Numbered from the stretch's first letter, positions 1 through 8,175 are shown. The stretch is 64,000 nt of DNA from Nitrosopumilus sp. b3 (GCF_014078525.1 NZ_MU078694.1:389885-453884), one strand, 5' to 3'. Numbers and translations: made by a program. The notes: generated by a model from the letters alone, not told the origin.

Positions 1-193
1 GTTCTTCCTTGTCAAAATCCATTGCCAAAGCTTTGCCAGCAGCAGATGGTGCAATAATTCCAGAGTTTGCCAAAAGGCTGTCACTCATTGTAGTTTTACC
101 ATGGTCAACGTGAGCAATAACACCAAAGTTACGAATTTGGTCTTTGTTCTTGATAATTTTTAGAACTTCACCTGTTGACTTGAATTTTACCAT
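1..193 (-). CDS. fusA: Translation elongation factor aEF-2, N-terminal part (cut by window edge)
   Basis: Only the first 64 residues are in the window; the rest lies beyond the left edge. They read from an ATG through the GTPase P-loop AHVDHGKT, which in EF-2/EF-G binds GTP during ribosomal translocation. The flanking residues ([18 protein letters not shown]) are typical of archaeal and eukaryotic EF-2 rather than of bacterial EF-G. It is transcribed leftward, out of the window. The family identification is secure; nothing can be said of later domains or of the diphthamide site. Confidence 0.93.
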   Translation of the reverse strand, partial: MVKFKSTGEVLKIIKNKDQIRNFGVIAHVDHGKTTMSDSLLANSGIIAPSAAGKALAMDFDKEE

Positions 194-241
194 ATTCGCA
201 GACCCTAGTATTCAGGTATTAAACCTTAGCCTTGCAAAAGA

Positions 242-1147
242 TCAATAGATCATTTGGTTTGAAACATTCCGAATTTTTTCTTGTGTAACAAAATGGCATT
301 CTTTCTTTTTTTGCTTTTTTGCCTCGTTTAGAGAAAGCATTTGGGAGAAAAATGTGCAATAAATCATTTGGGATGTCTTTTCAGAGGGAACATCAAAATG
401 GATTAAATTTATGCCAATTTTTTGAAGGTTTTTTCCTAGTTGTTTATTGTGAGAGTTTTTTTCCTCAAAAATAATCACGGTGTCTCCTTTTTTCGAAGAG
501 AATAATTCCATGTGTGAGAACTGCTCTATTCTACAGTAATGTGTATCATAGCCTAAAAGTTCATAGAATTTTGCAGCGCAATACATTGCCAATGGATAGG
601 TATAGAGATTTCCCAAGATGAAGATTCTTTTTGAAATTTTTGCTTTTTGAGCATCAGATTTTGCTTGAAAAAATAATTTATCATTTTTTGGAATGATTAT
701 TTTTTTAACCAAAGAAATGCAGGTTAATGCACTTTCCAAAAATGATATGCTTCCAGCAGTGAACACATAATTATTAGGGGCTGAAAGCAGAATTGTTTCA
801 TCAGATGCTTTTGCCAGTTTACTCTTGATTTGAGATGTTATTGCAGTTGCTTTTTTTGCAGACTTTGCAACCTTAATGTTTGAAATAGTGTTTCCAGATA
901 TTGATACAAAATAGACATGTTTTGATTTTACAAGTTTCTTATTAGAGTACAAATCTAATGGATCCATTGCTTTTACAATCCCATTAGAAAAGGATTCGGC
1001 TAGCATTGAAGATGCAAGTGAATCACCACTACCGGCAAACAAAATATTTTTTTGAAGAGTTTGAGAGATAGTTTTTTGTTTCTTGAAAGATTTCAAAAAA
1101 TCCAATTGAAATTCAATATCTTTCTCATATGCTTCAATTGAATTCAT
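242..1147 (-). CDS. SIS-domain protein (phosphosugar isomerase/aminotransferase-like)
   Basis: A 301-residue protein with two sugar-isomerase (SIS) folds. The first, at about residues 34-110, has GSGDSLASS and the phosphosugar-binding SISGNT motif; the second, at about residues 170-260, begins RIFILGNLYTYP and has EQFSHMELFS, a pattern like GlmS/AgaS isomerase halves. There is no glutaminase domain, so it is not a complete GlmS. Known relatives isomerise or deaminate phosphosugars; the substrate here cannot be read. It starts at ATG 1147 and is divergent from mqnD, with 83 bp between the starts. It runs in the same direction as aEF-2 but has its own upstream space. Confidence 0.75.
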   Translation of the reverse strand: MNSIEAYEKDIEFQLDFLKSFKKQKTISQTLQKNILFAGSGDSLASSMLAESFSNGIVKAMDPLDLYSNKKLVKSKHVYFVSISGNTISNIKVAKSAKKATAITSQIKSKLAKASDETILLSAPNNYVFTAGSISFLESALTCISLVKKIIIPKNDKLFFQAKSDAQKAKISKRIFILGNLYTYPLAMYCAAKFYELLGYDTHYCRIEQFSHMELFSSKKGDTVIIFEEKNSHNKQLGKNLQKIGINLIHFDVPSEKTSQMIYCTFFSQMLSLNEAKKQKKKECHFVTQEKIRNVSNQMIY

Positions 1148-1230
1148 AAGTACATGTAAATTTCTACATATATTAGAAAAACGATTTAGTCTAGGTTTTG
1201 GTATTTATTACGATAATTTTGGAAAGAAAT

Positions 1231-2058
1231 ATGGAAATTTCTGTAGGCCACACTCCAGATTCGGATGATGCATTCATGTTTTATGGAATGTTCACGGGTA
1301 AAGTTCCTTCACCAGATTTTCAAGTAAACCATGTAATTGAAGATATTGAAAAACTAAATCGCAAAGCCACAGATCCACAACTTGATGTAACTGCAGTTTC
1401 AGTTCATGCATGTGCATATATCCCAGGTTATACTATCTTGAGAAGTGGTGGAAGTTTTGGAATTGGATATGGTCCAATTGTTACAGCGAGGGAACAAAAA
1501 TCAATTGATGAATTAAAAAATTGTAAAATTGCCATTCCCGGAAAAATGACATCTGCATTTTTACTCCTACAATTAATGATTGGTAAATTTGACTATGTGG
1601 AGATGAATTTTAGCGATATACCAGAAGCTGTGAAATCAGGAAAGGTGGATGCAGGCTTAGTAATACATGAGACACAGTTGTCATATGAGCAAGAAGGGAA
1701 TGTAAAAATTTTAGATGTTGGCGAATGGTGGGACAAAACAACAAATGGATTACCAGTTCCACTTGGAATCAATGTAATGAAAACAGACTTGGGTATGGAG
1801 ACTATTGTAAAGTTTGACAAATACCTTCAATCATCAATAGAATTTGGCTTGGAGCATTTTAAGGATGCAATTGATTATGCAATGCAGTATTCTAGAGGAA
1901 AACCACAAGACTTGATTGAAAAATTTGTCAAAATGTATGTCAACCAAGTAACAGTCAACATGGGAGATCCAGGTGAAGAATCAATCAGAAAACTCTTTGA
2001 AATGGCCAAGGAGAAGAAGTTAGTTCCAGACTTTGAACTTAGTATAGCCACCAAGTAA
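1231..2058 (+). CDS. mqnD: 1,4-dihydroxy-6-naphthoate synthase-like protein (futalosine menaquinone pathway)
   Basis: A 275-residue MqnA/MqnD-family protein with a periplasmic-binding-protein-type fold. It opens with GHTPDSDDAFMFYGM, then HVIEDIEKLNRKA and the AVSVHACAY block, which fit MqnD (cleavage of cyclic dehypoxanthinylfutalosine to dihydroxynaphthoate) better than MqnA. ATG 1231 is chosen because MqnD proteins begin just before this motif and GGAAAGA lies in front of it; a TTG at 1198 would add 11 unrelated residues. An MqnE homologue lies 2.2 kb away, supporting menaquinone synthesis, and menaquinones are known in ammonia-oxidising archaea. ABC-binding-protein annotation is a possible mislabel for this family. 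Confidence 0.8.
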   Translation: MEISVGHTPDSDDAFMFYGMFTGKVPSPDFQVNHVIEDIEKLNRKATDPQLDVTAVSVHACAYIPGYTILRSGGSFGIGYGPIVTAREQKSIDELKNCKIAIPGKMTSAFLLLQLMIGKFDYVEMNFSDIPEAVKSGKVDAGLVIHETQLSYEQEGNVKILDVGEWWDKTTNGLPVPLGINVMKTDLGMETIVKFDKYLQSSIEFGLEHFKDAIDYAMQYSRGKPQDLIEKFVKMYVNQVTVNMGDPGEESIRKLFEMAKEKKLVPDFELSIATK

Positions 2059-2084
2059 TTATAGAACAAAAAAATTTTGAAAAC

Positions 2085-2375
2085 ATGGGCGACGGAATTG
2101 GTGGAGCTGTGATTGGAATCCTAACTAACAACGTCTTTGAATTACTCGTTAGCCACACACGAAAAGACAATCAAGAAGAGTATGGTAAAGTTGAAAAAGT
2201 AATGATTGGGAAAGTAGATGATCCTGACCAACCTCAATACGGGGAAACAACAAAAGAGGATCTTGAACGTGCGTTGAAAGGAAAATTTGTATCTTGTAAT
2301 GTGCAATACAGGGATTCAAAAACAGATGTATTGGTGTGTAATGTTTTTGTTCAAAGACCCCCTGAAGGCTTTTAG
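2085..2375 (+). CDS. Conserved-looking 96-residue protein, function unknown
   Basis: The short protein starts at ATG 2085, 26 bp after mqnD in the same direction, so it may be co-transcribed with it. A small Gly-rich N-terminus (GDGIGGAVIGILTNN) could pack against a membrane or partner; the remainder is polar with alternating beta-like stretches (KFVSCNVQYRD, TDVLVCNVFVQ). No cofactor motif is visible and I do not recognise the family. Composition and codon use match the neighbours, so a real gene is likely. Confidence 0.6.
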   Translation: MGDGIGGAVIGILTNNVFELLVSHTRKDNQEEYGKVEKVMIGKVDDPDQPQYGETTKEDLERALKGKFVSCNVQYRDSKTDVLVCNVFVQRPPEGF

Positions 2376-2480
2376 ATATTTCCTATCCCACGCTAGTTAA
2401 TTCAGAGAGAGATTTTCAAAGAATGCAAGTTATCTCTTTTTCAAGGATTTTAAAATATTGTATTTTAACATAATTCTGAA

Positions 2481-2564
2481 TTACCATTCGTCATCAGGAT
2501 TCTCTAATTGATTCCATTTGTTCTGAATTGCTTTGAAGATTTTTTTATTTTTTAATTCAAACAT
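2481..2564 (-). CDS. Possible 27-residue mini-protein
   Basis: An ATG-to-TAA frame within an otherwise gene-free stretch (2376-2629). It encodes a Lys/Asn-rich start and an acidic tail ending NPDDEW. The only support is the open frame and a resemblance to other tiny acidic-tailed frames in this window (30317, 14458). It could easily be chance. I see nothing else in this gap except a weak AGAGAT/ATCTCT hairpin followed by Ts at 2408-2441. Confidence 0.2.
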   Translation of the reverse strand: MFELKNKKIFKAIQNKWNQLENPDDEW

Positions 2565-2629
2565 AACTCATTATTACAAAATTTGTATTTAACCTCGACT
2601 AAGGAATCATACGTGAAAAAATCTGGATT

Positions 2630-2812
2630 CTAAATTCCAATACTTTTCATGCCAAAACAAGGCTTATTTCCCTTGCTCCAACATTTACAAGAACAAGAAA
2701 CAGCTTTTCCGGTTTCCAAGTCTTTAACAACTTTATGAAAAACCCCTTCTCTAATTTTTGATTCAATAGATATTGTTTCAAATCTACCAGTGTCTTGATC
2801 TGACTTTTCCAT
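2630..2812 (-). CDS. Small Cys-rich protein, SWIM-like fragment
   Basis: A 60-residue protein whose second half carries the cysteine pattern SCSCKCW...KPCFGM, consistent with binding of one zinc ion. The layout (beta strands, then CxCxC, a basic loop and another Cys) resembles the SWIM finger protein at 23092-23331, but the expected final Cys-x-His is missing. Function unknown. It stands alone, divergent from the coiled-coil gene at 2899. Confidence 0.5.
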   Translation of the reverse strand: MEKSDQDTGRFETISIESKIREGVFHKVVKDLETGKAVSCSCKCWSKGNKPCFGMKSIGI

Positions 2813-2898
2813 AATTATTAGAATTCATCCCTCATTAAAAATTCTAACCTAATCTTTAAGTTTCACATTCAAATTTAAAGAGCAATAGTTGAATATCT

Positions 2899-3117
2899 AT
2901 GAATTTTATCACAAAAAAAGTCCTGGAATTTCAATACAAAAAGTTAGATGATTCTAAAAAGAGATTGAAGCAACATTTAGAAAAAAGAGATTCTTTGATA
3001 AAATCAAATTCAGATTCAAAGGAGATTGAAAAAATAGAAAAATATATTGGAATTTGGAATAAAAATATTCAAAAAATAGAAAAAGAAATCAAAAAGATAG
3101 AAGATAAGGAATCATAG
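2899..3117 (+). CDS. Small coiled-coil protein
   Basis: The 72 residues are almost all charged and helical, with heptad-like spacing of Leu and Ile between Lys/Glu pairs (residues 10-70), so a homo- or hetero-oligomeric coiled coil is likely. There is no hydrophobic segment or cysteine. It starts at ATG 2899 after a short leader containing AAAGAG. Function unknown; it belongs to a cluster of small genes between mqnD and mqnE. Confidence 0.5.
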   Translation: MNFITKKVLEFQYKKLDDSKKRLKQHLEKRDSLIKSNSDSKEIEKIEKYIGIWNKNIQKIEKEIKKIEDKES

Positions 3118-3160
3118 ATTATAAACTTCAAATGCTCAAGTTTACAAATATTATGAGTGT

Positions 3161-3307
3161 ATGATGAAAGAAAAGAAAGTAATAAATGAAAAATTATGTA
3201 TGAGTTGCAAATCAAAAGATGACTTACAAGCTAGCATCAATATTCTCACCGATCCAGCTTATCTTTGTAGTAAATGTATTTCAAATTACAGTAGGAAGAA
3301 AAAATAA
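3161..3307 (+). CDS. Mini zinc-ribbon protein (48 residues)
   Basis: The frame opens with two ATG codons (3161 and 3164) and ends at TAA 3305. It encodes LCMSCKS, about 19 residues, then LCSKCIS: two CxxC knuckles typical of a single zinc ribbon, followed by a basic tail. It sits in line between 2899 and 3350 on the same strand. No function is known; archaeal mini zinc ribbons often bind nucleic acid or partner proteins. Confidence 0.5.
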   Translation: MMKEKKVINEKLCMSCKSKDDLQASINILTDPAYLCSKCISNYSRKKK

Positions 3308-3349
3308 GAAAATACCTAATATATGGTGAATCAGTAATTAGTGTTGCAA

Positions 3350-3628
3350 ATGGTACTAGTCGATAAAAGAATTCTAGCAGGAGGCATTGCAATGATTATT
3401 GTAGGAATTATACTTGTAGTAAATATTAGTGCAACAATGCCTGCAGGTCAATCAGGAATGACTGAAGAGGAAGTAATAGATTTAATGATTGCTCAACAAG
3501 AAAATGAAGATTACAACACATTGGCTGGAATGCTGATTGGTATTGGGTTTTTGTTGGTTTTGATCAGTTTTGGAGCTAGAAGGAAAAGAGACACTGCTAA
3601 AAGAAAAGAAAAAAAGCCTGCTGAATAA
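3350..3628 (+). CDS. Small membrane protein with two transmembrane segments
   Basis: About 92 residues. A first membrane helix at about residues 9-27 (ILAGGIAMIIVGIILVV), an acidic loop (TEEEVIDLM) and a second helix at about residues 58-78 (LAGMLIGIGFLLVLISF), ending in a highly basic cytoplasmic tail RRKRDTAKRKEKK. By the positive-inside rule both ends are inside. ATG 3350 is preferred to GTG 3341. Function unknown. Confidence 0.55.
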   Translation: MVLVDKRILAGGIAMIIVGIILVVNISATMPAGQSGMTEEEVIDLMIAQQENEDYNTLAGMLIGIGFLLVLISFGARRKRDTAKRKEKKPAE

Positions 3629-3641
3629 TTTGAGATAAATT

Positions 3642-3755
3642 TTATTTTCGATATAATTCAAATTTCTTTTTGCAGTTACCACAAAATCTTTGTTTGGTTT
3701 TCCTGCTTTCAGTTCCCAATGGGGAACCACACCTATCACATTTTTCTTTAATCAT
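3642..3755 (-). CDS. Mini zinc-ribbon protein (37 residues)
   Basis: An ATG-to-TAA frame convergent with the membrane protein gene at 3350. It has CDRCGSPLG near the start and FCGNCKKKF near the end, a compact CxxC-x15-CxxC ribbon rich in Lys/Arg. The regular zinc pattern makes a chance frame unlikely. Function unknown; one of several such mini-proteins in the window. Confidence 0.5.
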   Translation of the reverse strand: MIKEKCDRCGSPLGTESRKTKQRFCGNCKKKFELYRK

Positions 3756-3837
3756 TTTCAGTTTTTAGTTCCCAGCAGGATTTACTCATCTTTTCAATAA
3801 AAGATGGCAGGAGTATAAGTAACTAATCATTTTAAAA

Positions 3838-3933
3838 TTACTTACAAAAAGACCATAATAGAGTAAAACACATCAGGCCAAACAAAAAAAGAATAATTAT
3901 TCCATAGATTTTACTAGTGTAATCTTGATTCAT
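3838..3933 (-). CDS. Possible 31-residue single-pass membrane peptide
   Basis: An ATG-to-TAA frame with a short polar start (MNQDYTSK) and one hydrophobic helix (IYGIIILFLFGLMCFTLLW), typical of small single-pass proteins. Its first 9 bases overlap the start region of the divergent thiamine-binding-type gene at 3925, which weakens the case unless the two transcripts overlap. Confidence 0.3.
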   Translation of the reverse strand: MNQDYTSKIYGIIILFLFGLMCFTLLWSFCK

Positions 3934-4230
3934 GCTGAAATTTCCATATATCCAATGGCTACAAAGACAACCAGTGCTAGTTTTTACATTGCAAAGGCAA
4001 TTGAGTCAATTCAAAAAAAGGAAAATTTAAGATATCAAATCAATCCTATGGGGACAATTTTAGAATCAGATAGTATCGATGTAATCAATGATGCTACAAA
4101 AACCATGATGGAAGTAGTTCACAATCTCGGAGTTGAAAGAGTCGAAGTTGTAATCAAAATTGATTCAAGAAGAGACAAGCATGTAAAGATGGAAGAAAAA
4201 CTAGATTCAATTAAAAAGCAGATGGGTTAG
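3925..4230 (+). CDS. MTH1187/YkoF-type thiamine-binding family protein
   Basis: A 101-residue protein of the MTH1187 (DUF77) family, alpha/beta ferredoxin-like fold. It shows the N-terminal strand AEISIYPM, the Ser/Thr-rich turn TKTTSASFYIAKAIE and the second-half strand VERVEVVIKIDSRRDK. Relatives bind thiamine or its precursors and form tetramers. The first strand is needed for the fold, so the TTG at 3925 is the likely start; the ATG at 3955 would delete it. Its 3' end overlaps the convergent mqnE by 4 bp. Confidence 0.72.
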   Translation: MIHAEISIYPMATKTTSASFYIAKAIESIQKKENLRYQINPMGTILESDSIDVINDATKTMMEVVHNLGVERVEVVIKIDSRRDKHVKMEEKLDSIKKQMG

Positions 4231-5345
4231 AAATGTTTTAAAATTCCAAAGTGTGTATTTCTCTGAGCTGGGGAGCGCCCAATTTCTTTTACCATAGTGG
4301 CTAATTCCTCAACAGATGATGCTGTAGGTTTTCCTGCTGCCCGATAAATTTCCTCAGAAAATGCAGTTCCAACCAAATCACTTCCGCCATTAGATAGTGC
4401 AACTTGTGCTAATTTCTTTCCATATGCAACCCAGTAAACAGAAATATTGTTTACAACATTTGCAAGCATCAATCTCGAAAGTGCAATTATTCTCAAATCA
4501 TATAATGATGAACATTCATTGTTCACCAGATGCTCTTGCTCCAATTCAGTATTATCCAAGCTAAACTTTAAGGGAATTAATGTAAGAAATCCGTTTGTCT
4601 TTTTTTGCAATTCACGGATTTTTATTAGATGATCAACTATATGTTCAGGTTTTTCTATATGGCCATACAACATTGTGACATTACTCTGAATTCCCATATT
4701 ATGGGCTTCCTCAATAACATCAAGCCACTGCTGACCTGTACATTTTCCTCTTACAATCTTATCGCGAATGTCCGGATGAAATAATTCAGCTCCGCCACCT
4801 GGCATCGAATCAAGTCCTGCAGTTTTTAGACGAGAAAGGATTTCTTTGGTAGAATTTTTTGTTAGTTTTGATAAAAAGTAAATTTCAGCTGCTGTAAGTG
4901 CTTTGATGTTTAGTTGAGGATGTTTTTGTTTGATTACTTTCATCATGTCCTCATAATATTCTAAAGGTAATGTCGGATGAAAACCTCCTACGATATGAAC
5001 TTCAGTGGCACCCATCTGTTCAGCTATTCCTACTCTTTGTTCAATTTCTTGAGGTGTCAGAGTGTATGCGTCATCTGCACCATCTTTTCGATAAAAAGCA
5101 CACATTTGACAACTTGCAGCACAAACATTTGTGTAATTCATGTAATAGGATGCTGCAAAAGTGACTGTATCTCCAACTAGTTTCTTTCTAGCATTATCTG
5201 CTACTGCTCCCAGTATGTGTTGATTTTCATAATTCATTAATTCAAGACCGTCTTTGTATGAGAGTTCTTCCCCTGCAATTGCACGATCTAAAGATTGTGA
5301 ATCTCTAACTAGTTGCTCTAACATATTATAGCATGAGTTCATCAT
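4227..5345 (-). CDS. mqnE: Aminofutalosine synthase-like radical SAM enzyme
   Basis: A 372-residue radical SAM protein of the MqnE/MqnC/CofH group. The [4Fe-4S] motif is CAASCQMCAFY (CxxxCxxC) at about residues 75-85. GGFHPTLPLEYYEDMM, IKALTAAEI, PGGGAELFHP and TMLYGHIEKPEHIVDHL all match MqnE, which joins dehydratase-derived 3-enolpyruvyl-benzoate to SAM to give aminofutalosine. CofH and MqnC have different residues at these blocks. With mqnD nearby this points to the futalosine route to menaquinone. Tandem ATGs at 5345 and 5342 and another at residue 8 leave the start slightly uncertain. Confidence 0.85.
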   Translation of the reverse strand: MMNSCYNMLEQLVRDSQSLDRAIAGEELSYKDGLELMNYENQHILGAVADNARKKLVGDTVTFAASYYMNYTNVCAASCQMCAFYRKDGADDAYTLTPQEIEQRVGIAEQMGATEVHIVGGFHPTLPLEYYEDMMKVIKQKHPQLNIKALTAAEIYFLSKLTKNSTKEILSRLKTAGLDSMPGGGAELFHPDIRDKIVRGKCTGQQWLDVIEEAHNMGIQSNVTMLYGHIEKPEHIVDHLIKIRELQKKTNGFLTLIPLKFSLDNTELEQEHLVNNECSSLYDLRIIALSRLMLANVVNNISVYWVAYGKKLAQVALSNGGSDLVGTAFSEEIYRAAGKPTASSVEELATMVKEIGRSPAQRNTHFGILKHF

Positions 5346-5398
5346 GATATATTCCTTATAGTCTCAAGAGATAAGTAATCCAAAATACAATCATAAGC

Positions 5399-5569
5399 AT
5401 GGTATTGCCATTAGTAGATGAAAATAAACCAAAATGCTACTTGTGTCACGAAGGATTTGAAAATATTGAGAAATTGAGGGATCATCAAAAATTAGAACAT
5501 AAAGAATCCCTTGAATCCCACGAAGACCTCAAAAGAGAACCTGCTCCCGGCGACGTTACTGTGTTTTAG
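5399..5569 (+). CDS. Small C2H2 zinc-finger protein (56 residues)
   Basis: Starts at ATG 5399, divergent from mqnE. Residues 13-34 fit the classical C2H2 finger: CYLC, twelve residues, then DHQKLEH (C-x2-C-x12-H-x4-H) with a Phe and a Leu at the usual core positions. The tail is acidic then Pro/Gly-rich. Single C2H2 fingers are common small DNA-binding or adaptor proteins in archaea. It overlaps the 3' end of the convergent TPR gene by 14 bp. Confidence 0.6.
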   Translation: MVLPLVDENKPKCYLCHEGFENIEKLRDHQKLEHKESLESHEDLKREPAPGDVTVF

Positions 5570-6050
5570 ACTTTTCTTTGATGGATTTTAGTAGATCTTG
5601 CGCAATCTGTTTTGAGATATGTGCCAAGTCAAAATGTTTGTCGATTGAGAGTGCTTTTTTGAAAAGTTTCAAGGCATCTGATAATTTGCCCATCTCACCT
5701 AACGATAATCCTTTGTAAGCAAGTGCCATGGCACATTTTTTATCAATCTTTAGTGCGGCATCATAGCACTCTATTGCATCTGAATATTTTTGATTAGTAT
5801 GTAATGCTGCACCTTTGTTTAGTAGAGCATCAAGGGAATTGGGGGAAATTAGAAGAGCCTTGTCGTATGCTCTAATGGCTTGTTTAATCCTACCCATATT
5901 TTGTAGGGTAACACCCTTGTCTATCAGAGCGTTTATGTTTTCAGGGTCTTTTTTCAAAGCTAAATTATATAGATTGATGGCAGCATCATAATTTTCTTCA
6001 TCTGCAAAATCAAATGCCTGCTGTAACATCTTATCTATTTCATCACTCAT
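5556..6050 (-). CDS. TPR-repeat protein
   Basis: A 164-residue protein made almost wholly of four tetratricopeptide repeats (around residues 18-50, 52-84, 86-118 and 120-152), each with the G/A-Y-A-P pattern, for example YDAAINLYNLALKKDPEN and SDAIECYDAALKIDKK. There is no signal peptide or membrane helix, so it is a cytosolic scaffold for protein partners. The next gene on this strand (6267-6494) is a shorter TPR protein, so the two may be duplicates. Its partner is unknown. Confidence 0.8.
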   Translation of the reverse strand: MSDEIDKMLQQAFDFADEENYDAAINLYNLALKKDPENINALIDKGVTLQNMGRIKQAIRAYDKALLISPNSLDALLNKGAALHTNQKYSDAIECYDAALKIDKKCAMALAYKGLSLGEMGKLSDALKLFKKALSIDKHFDLAHISKQIAQDLLKSIKEKSKTQ

Positions 6051-6266
6051 GATGTCTGATAATATTTTGTTTATAATATAGATTAAGTAAAAGTTAATAA
6101 AAATTCCTCAGACTTTATCAATTAACAAATTTTGTTTGTGATTTGAATGAAGGTTTTTCTTTCCGTATGTGATTGAACAACTAGGTTATGCCTACAAACC
6201 TTGTAACGGCAAGATTCGGTTAAAATTCATGAATATAAAGTAGATGAATTATTCAACTACACAATA

Positions 6267-6494
6267 TTATGATGCATGCTTATCTCGGGGATCAATTTCA
6301 AGGGATTTGTTAAAACATTCCATTGATTCCTCATACCGCCCTAAGCTACGGAGTGCAACTCCCTTGTAATTCCAAAGATCAGGATCGTTTTGATTCAAAA
6401 GAAGGGCTTGCTCAAAGCAACCCAATGCGTCATAGAATTTTCCATCATTCAATAGGATTTTTCCTTTTTTTACAAGTTCCTGAATTTGGCTCAC
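6267..6494 (-). CDS. Short TPR protein
   Basis: 75 residues from a GTG at 6494. Two tetratricopeptide repeats are visible (YDALGCFEQALLLNQNDPDL and YEESMECFNKSLEIDPRD), and the chain ends soon after the second repeat. It is either a genuine two-repeat adaptor or the remnant of a longer TPR protein. The 216 bp between it and the four-repeat gene hold no frame I trust. Confidence 0.65.
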   Translation of the reverse strand: MSQIQELVKKGKILLNDGKFYDALGCFEQALLLNQNDPDLWNYKGVALRSLGRYEESMECFNKSLEIDPRDKHAS

Positions 6495-6618
6495 AAATTA
6501 CATGAAACATTAATTCTATTAAATTTGAGACAATTTTTATCTATACTATATGAATAAAACTAAACAAATTTTCAAACATTGAATCAAAATTTAAATAAAT
6601 TTTTCACCATAGTAAGTT

Positions 6619-7062
6619 ATGAATCTAGACGATACAGATGAAAAGATTCTCAAAAATTTAATGATGGATGCGAGGCAATCAGCAAGACAGTTAGCACTCA
6701 AACTTGGAATGTCCACGGTTACTGTATTATCAAGAATAAAAAAATTGGAAAAAGAGAAGATCATCAAAGGGTATACTGCAATTATTGATCATGAAAAAAT
6801 AGGGTATTCACTTACTGCAATAATAGAGATAGTTGCCAAAAATGACAAAATTGTTGGTATTGAAGAGGAAATATCAAAATTCGAAAATGTGTGCGGAGTA
6901 TATGATATTACAGGTTCAACTGACACCATAGTAGTGGCAAAATTCAAGGAAAGAAATGAATTAAGCAAATTTGTAAAGGGACTTGCATCCATTACAAATG
7001 TGGAAAATACAATCACACATGTAGTTCTAAATACTGCAAAAGAAGATTTTAGATTGACTTAG
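6619..7062 (+). CDS. Lrp/AsnC-family transcription regulator
   Basis: A 147-residue two-domain regulator. The N-terminal winged helix (residues 4-50) has DTDEKILKNLMMDARQSARQLA and GMSTVTVLSRIKKLEKEKIIKGY; the C-terminal RAM domain (about residues 65-140) is the beta-alpha-beta-beta-alpha-beta fold that binds amino acids and oligomerises. An AT-rich promoter with AAATTTAAATAAATT lies just upstream and could also carry its own binding sites, since the family is commonly autoregulated. Four bases separate it from the J-domain gene, so they are probably co-transcribed. Confidence 0.85.
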   Translation: MNLDDTDEKILKNLMMDARQSARQLALKLGMSTVTVLSRIKKLEKEKIIKGYTAIIDHEKIGYSLTAIIEIVAKNDKIVGIEEEISKFENVCGVYDITGSTDTIVVAKFKERNELSKFVKGLASITNVENTITHVVLNTAKEDFRLT

Positions 7063-7066
7063 TAAA

Positions 7067-7621
7067 ATGAAGCGATTTAGTATTTTTCTTATTTCATTTG
7101 TTATTCTTGGAGCATCACAGATAGCTGATGCTCAATCAAACAATCTAGATATGGAACTTGAAGTGACAGATGAAGAGAAAATAATTCTTTTTTCAGGGTT
7201 TGCCATTGCAGTAATTGGAATCTTTCTTTTTTTAGCAAGAGACATCATACTTCGTAGAAAAACATCTTACGATAAAGAGGAACATGAGTCAAAAAGTGAA
7301 AAAACTTATGAAAAATATCATTCAGATTGGGGAGATGATTATGAAGAGTTGGGTACAAGAAAGAATACAAAAGAAGATAAAGAATTTCGAGATGCGGCAT
7401 TAAATAATGAGCTCCCAAATTATTATGAAATTCTAGGAATTTCAAATGATGCAACAAAAGAAGAAATTAAACAAAAGTTCAGAGAGCTTGCAAAAAAAAC
7501 ACACCCAGACAAGACCAAAGAAGATTCAGAAGAAGAGATGATTAAATTAAACAAAGCATACGAAGTGCTCTCAGATAAAGACAGGAGAGAGAGGTATGAT
7601 AAATATCTAAACGTAGGCTAG
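7067..7621 (+). CDS. Membrane-anchored J-domain protein
   Basis: 184 residues. A signal-like N-terminus (residues 3-22, ending around ADAQS), a second hydrophobic helix at about residues 39-58 (IILFSGFAIAVIGIFLFLA), a long charged linker, and at residues 117-180 a complete J domain: NYYEILGISNDATKEEIKQ, the HPD motif (THPDKT) and RRERYDKY. J domains stimulate Hsp70 (DnaK) ATPase. No zinc-finger or substrate-binding domain of DnaJ is present, so it likely brings DnaK to the membrane. It follows the Lrp gene and overlaps the next, convergent, gene by 4 bp. Confidence 0.82.
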   Translation: MKRFSIFLISFVILGASQIADAQSNNLDMELEVTDEEKIILFSGFAIAVIGIFLFLARDIILRRKTSYDKEEHESKSEKTYEKYHSDWGDDYEELGTRKNTKEDKEFRDAALNNELPNYYEILGISNDATKEEIKQKFRELAKKTHPDKTKEDSEEEMIKLNKAYEVLSDKDRRERYDKYLNVG

Positions 7622-8022
7622 TTAGAATTTAGTTTTACAATTATCATACTAAGTTCAATCAAATTTGGAGTTTGAACACTGTTTGTTAGATTTGTAAATA
7701 ATTCGATAGTCATAGGTTTTCCTTCACAATCTATCTGTGTAGTTATTTTTAATTCACCAAATTCCGTATTTGGTCCAAGCATCTTTTTTGTCAACAAGGG
7801 TACAATAGATAGATCTTTCACAGTACCTTTCATTTTGTAGGCAAATGTATCAGAAAAATATACTCCACCACGTGTAGTAGGTTCATTTACAGGAATAGGA
7901 GAATTGGTTATAGAGACATCAATTAGTGGAAATGAAAGATCATTTAATGTCAAAGTAAAGTTTAGCGAATTGTTCTCATTTTGAGACATTAGTGTTCCAA
8001 GTAAATCAGGATTTACAGACAT
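7618..8022 (-). CDS. Beta-rich protein of unknown function
   Basis: 134 residues with alternating hydrophobic strands (FTLTLNDLSFPLIDVSIT, YKMKGTVKDLSIVPLL, IELSMIIVKLNSN), no membrane helix, signal peptide or cysteine cluster. The composition suggests a cytosolic beta-sandwich or lipocalin-like fold, but I do not recognise the family. The stop overlaps the convergent J-domain gene by 4 bp. Confidence 0.6.
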   Translation of the reverse strand: MSVNPDLLGTLMSQNENNSLNFTLTLNDLSFPLIDVSITNSPIPVNEPTTRGGVYFSDTFAYKMKGTVKDLSIVPLLTKKMLGPNTEFGELKITTQIDCEGKPMTIELFTNLTNSVQTPNLIELSMIIVKLNSN

Positions 8023-8175
8023 TTAAAAACAATTAATTCATAATTCTATTGAGTGTTTCGTGGAATTTTGTACTCTATTGGAATGTAGAAATCTTCAGAT
8101 AGAATTGCCAAATGATGAAAAATAGGGTATTATTTACCAACATAGATCATCTTTAAAAACAGGAATTGTTTTCTT

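Noticed and set aside
1198..1230. TTG start adding 11 residues to mqnD
   Set aside because: MqnD proteins begin at the next Met just before GHTPDSDDAF and the extension has no family match.
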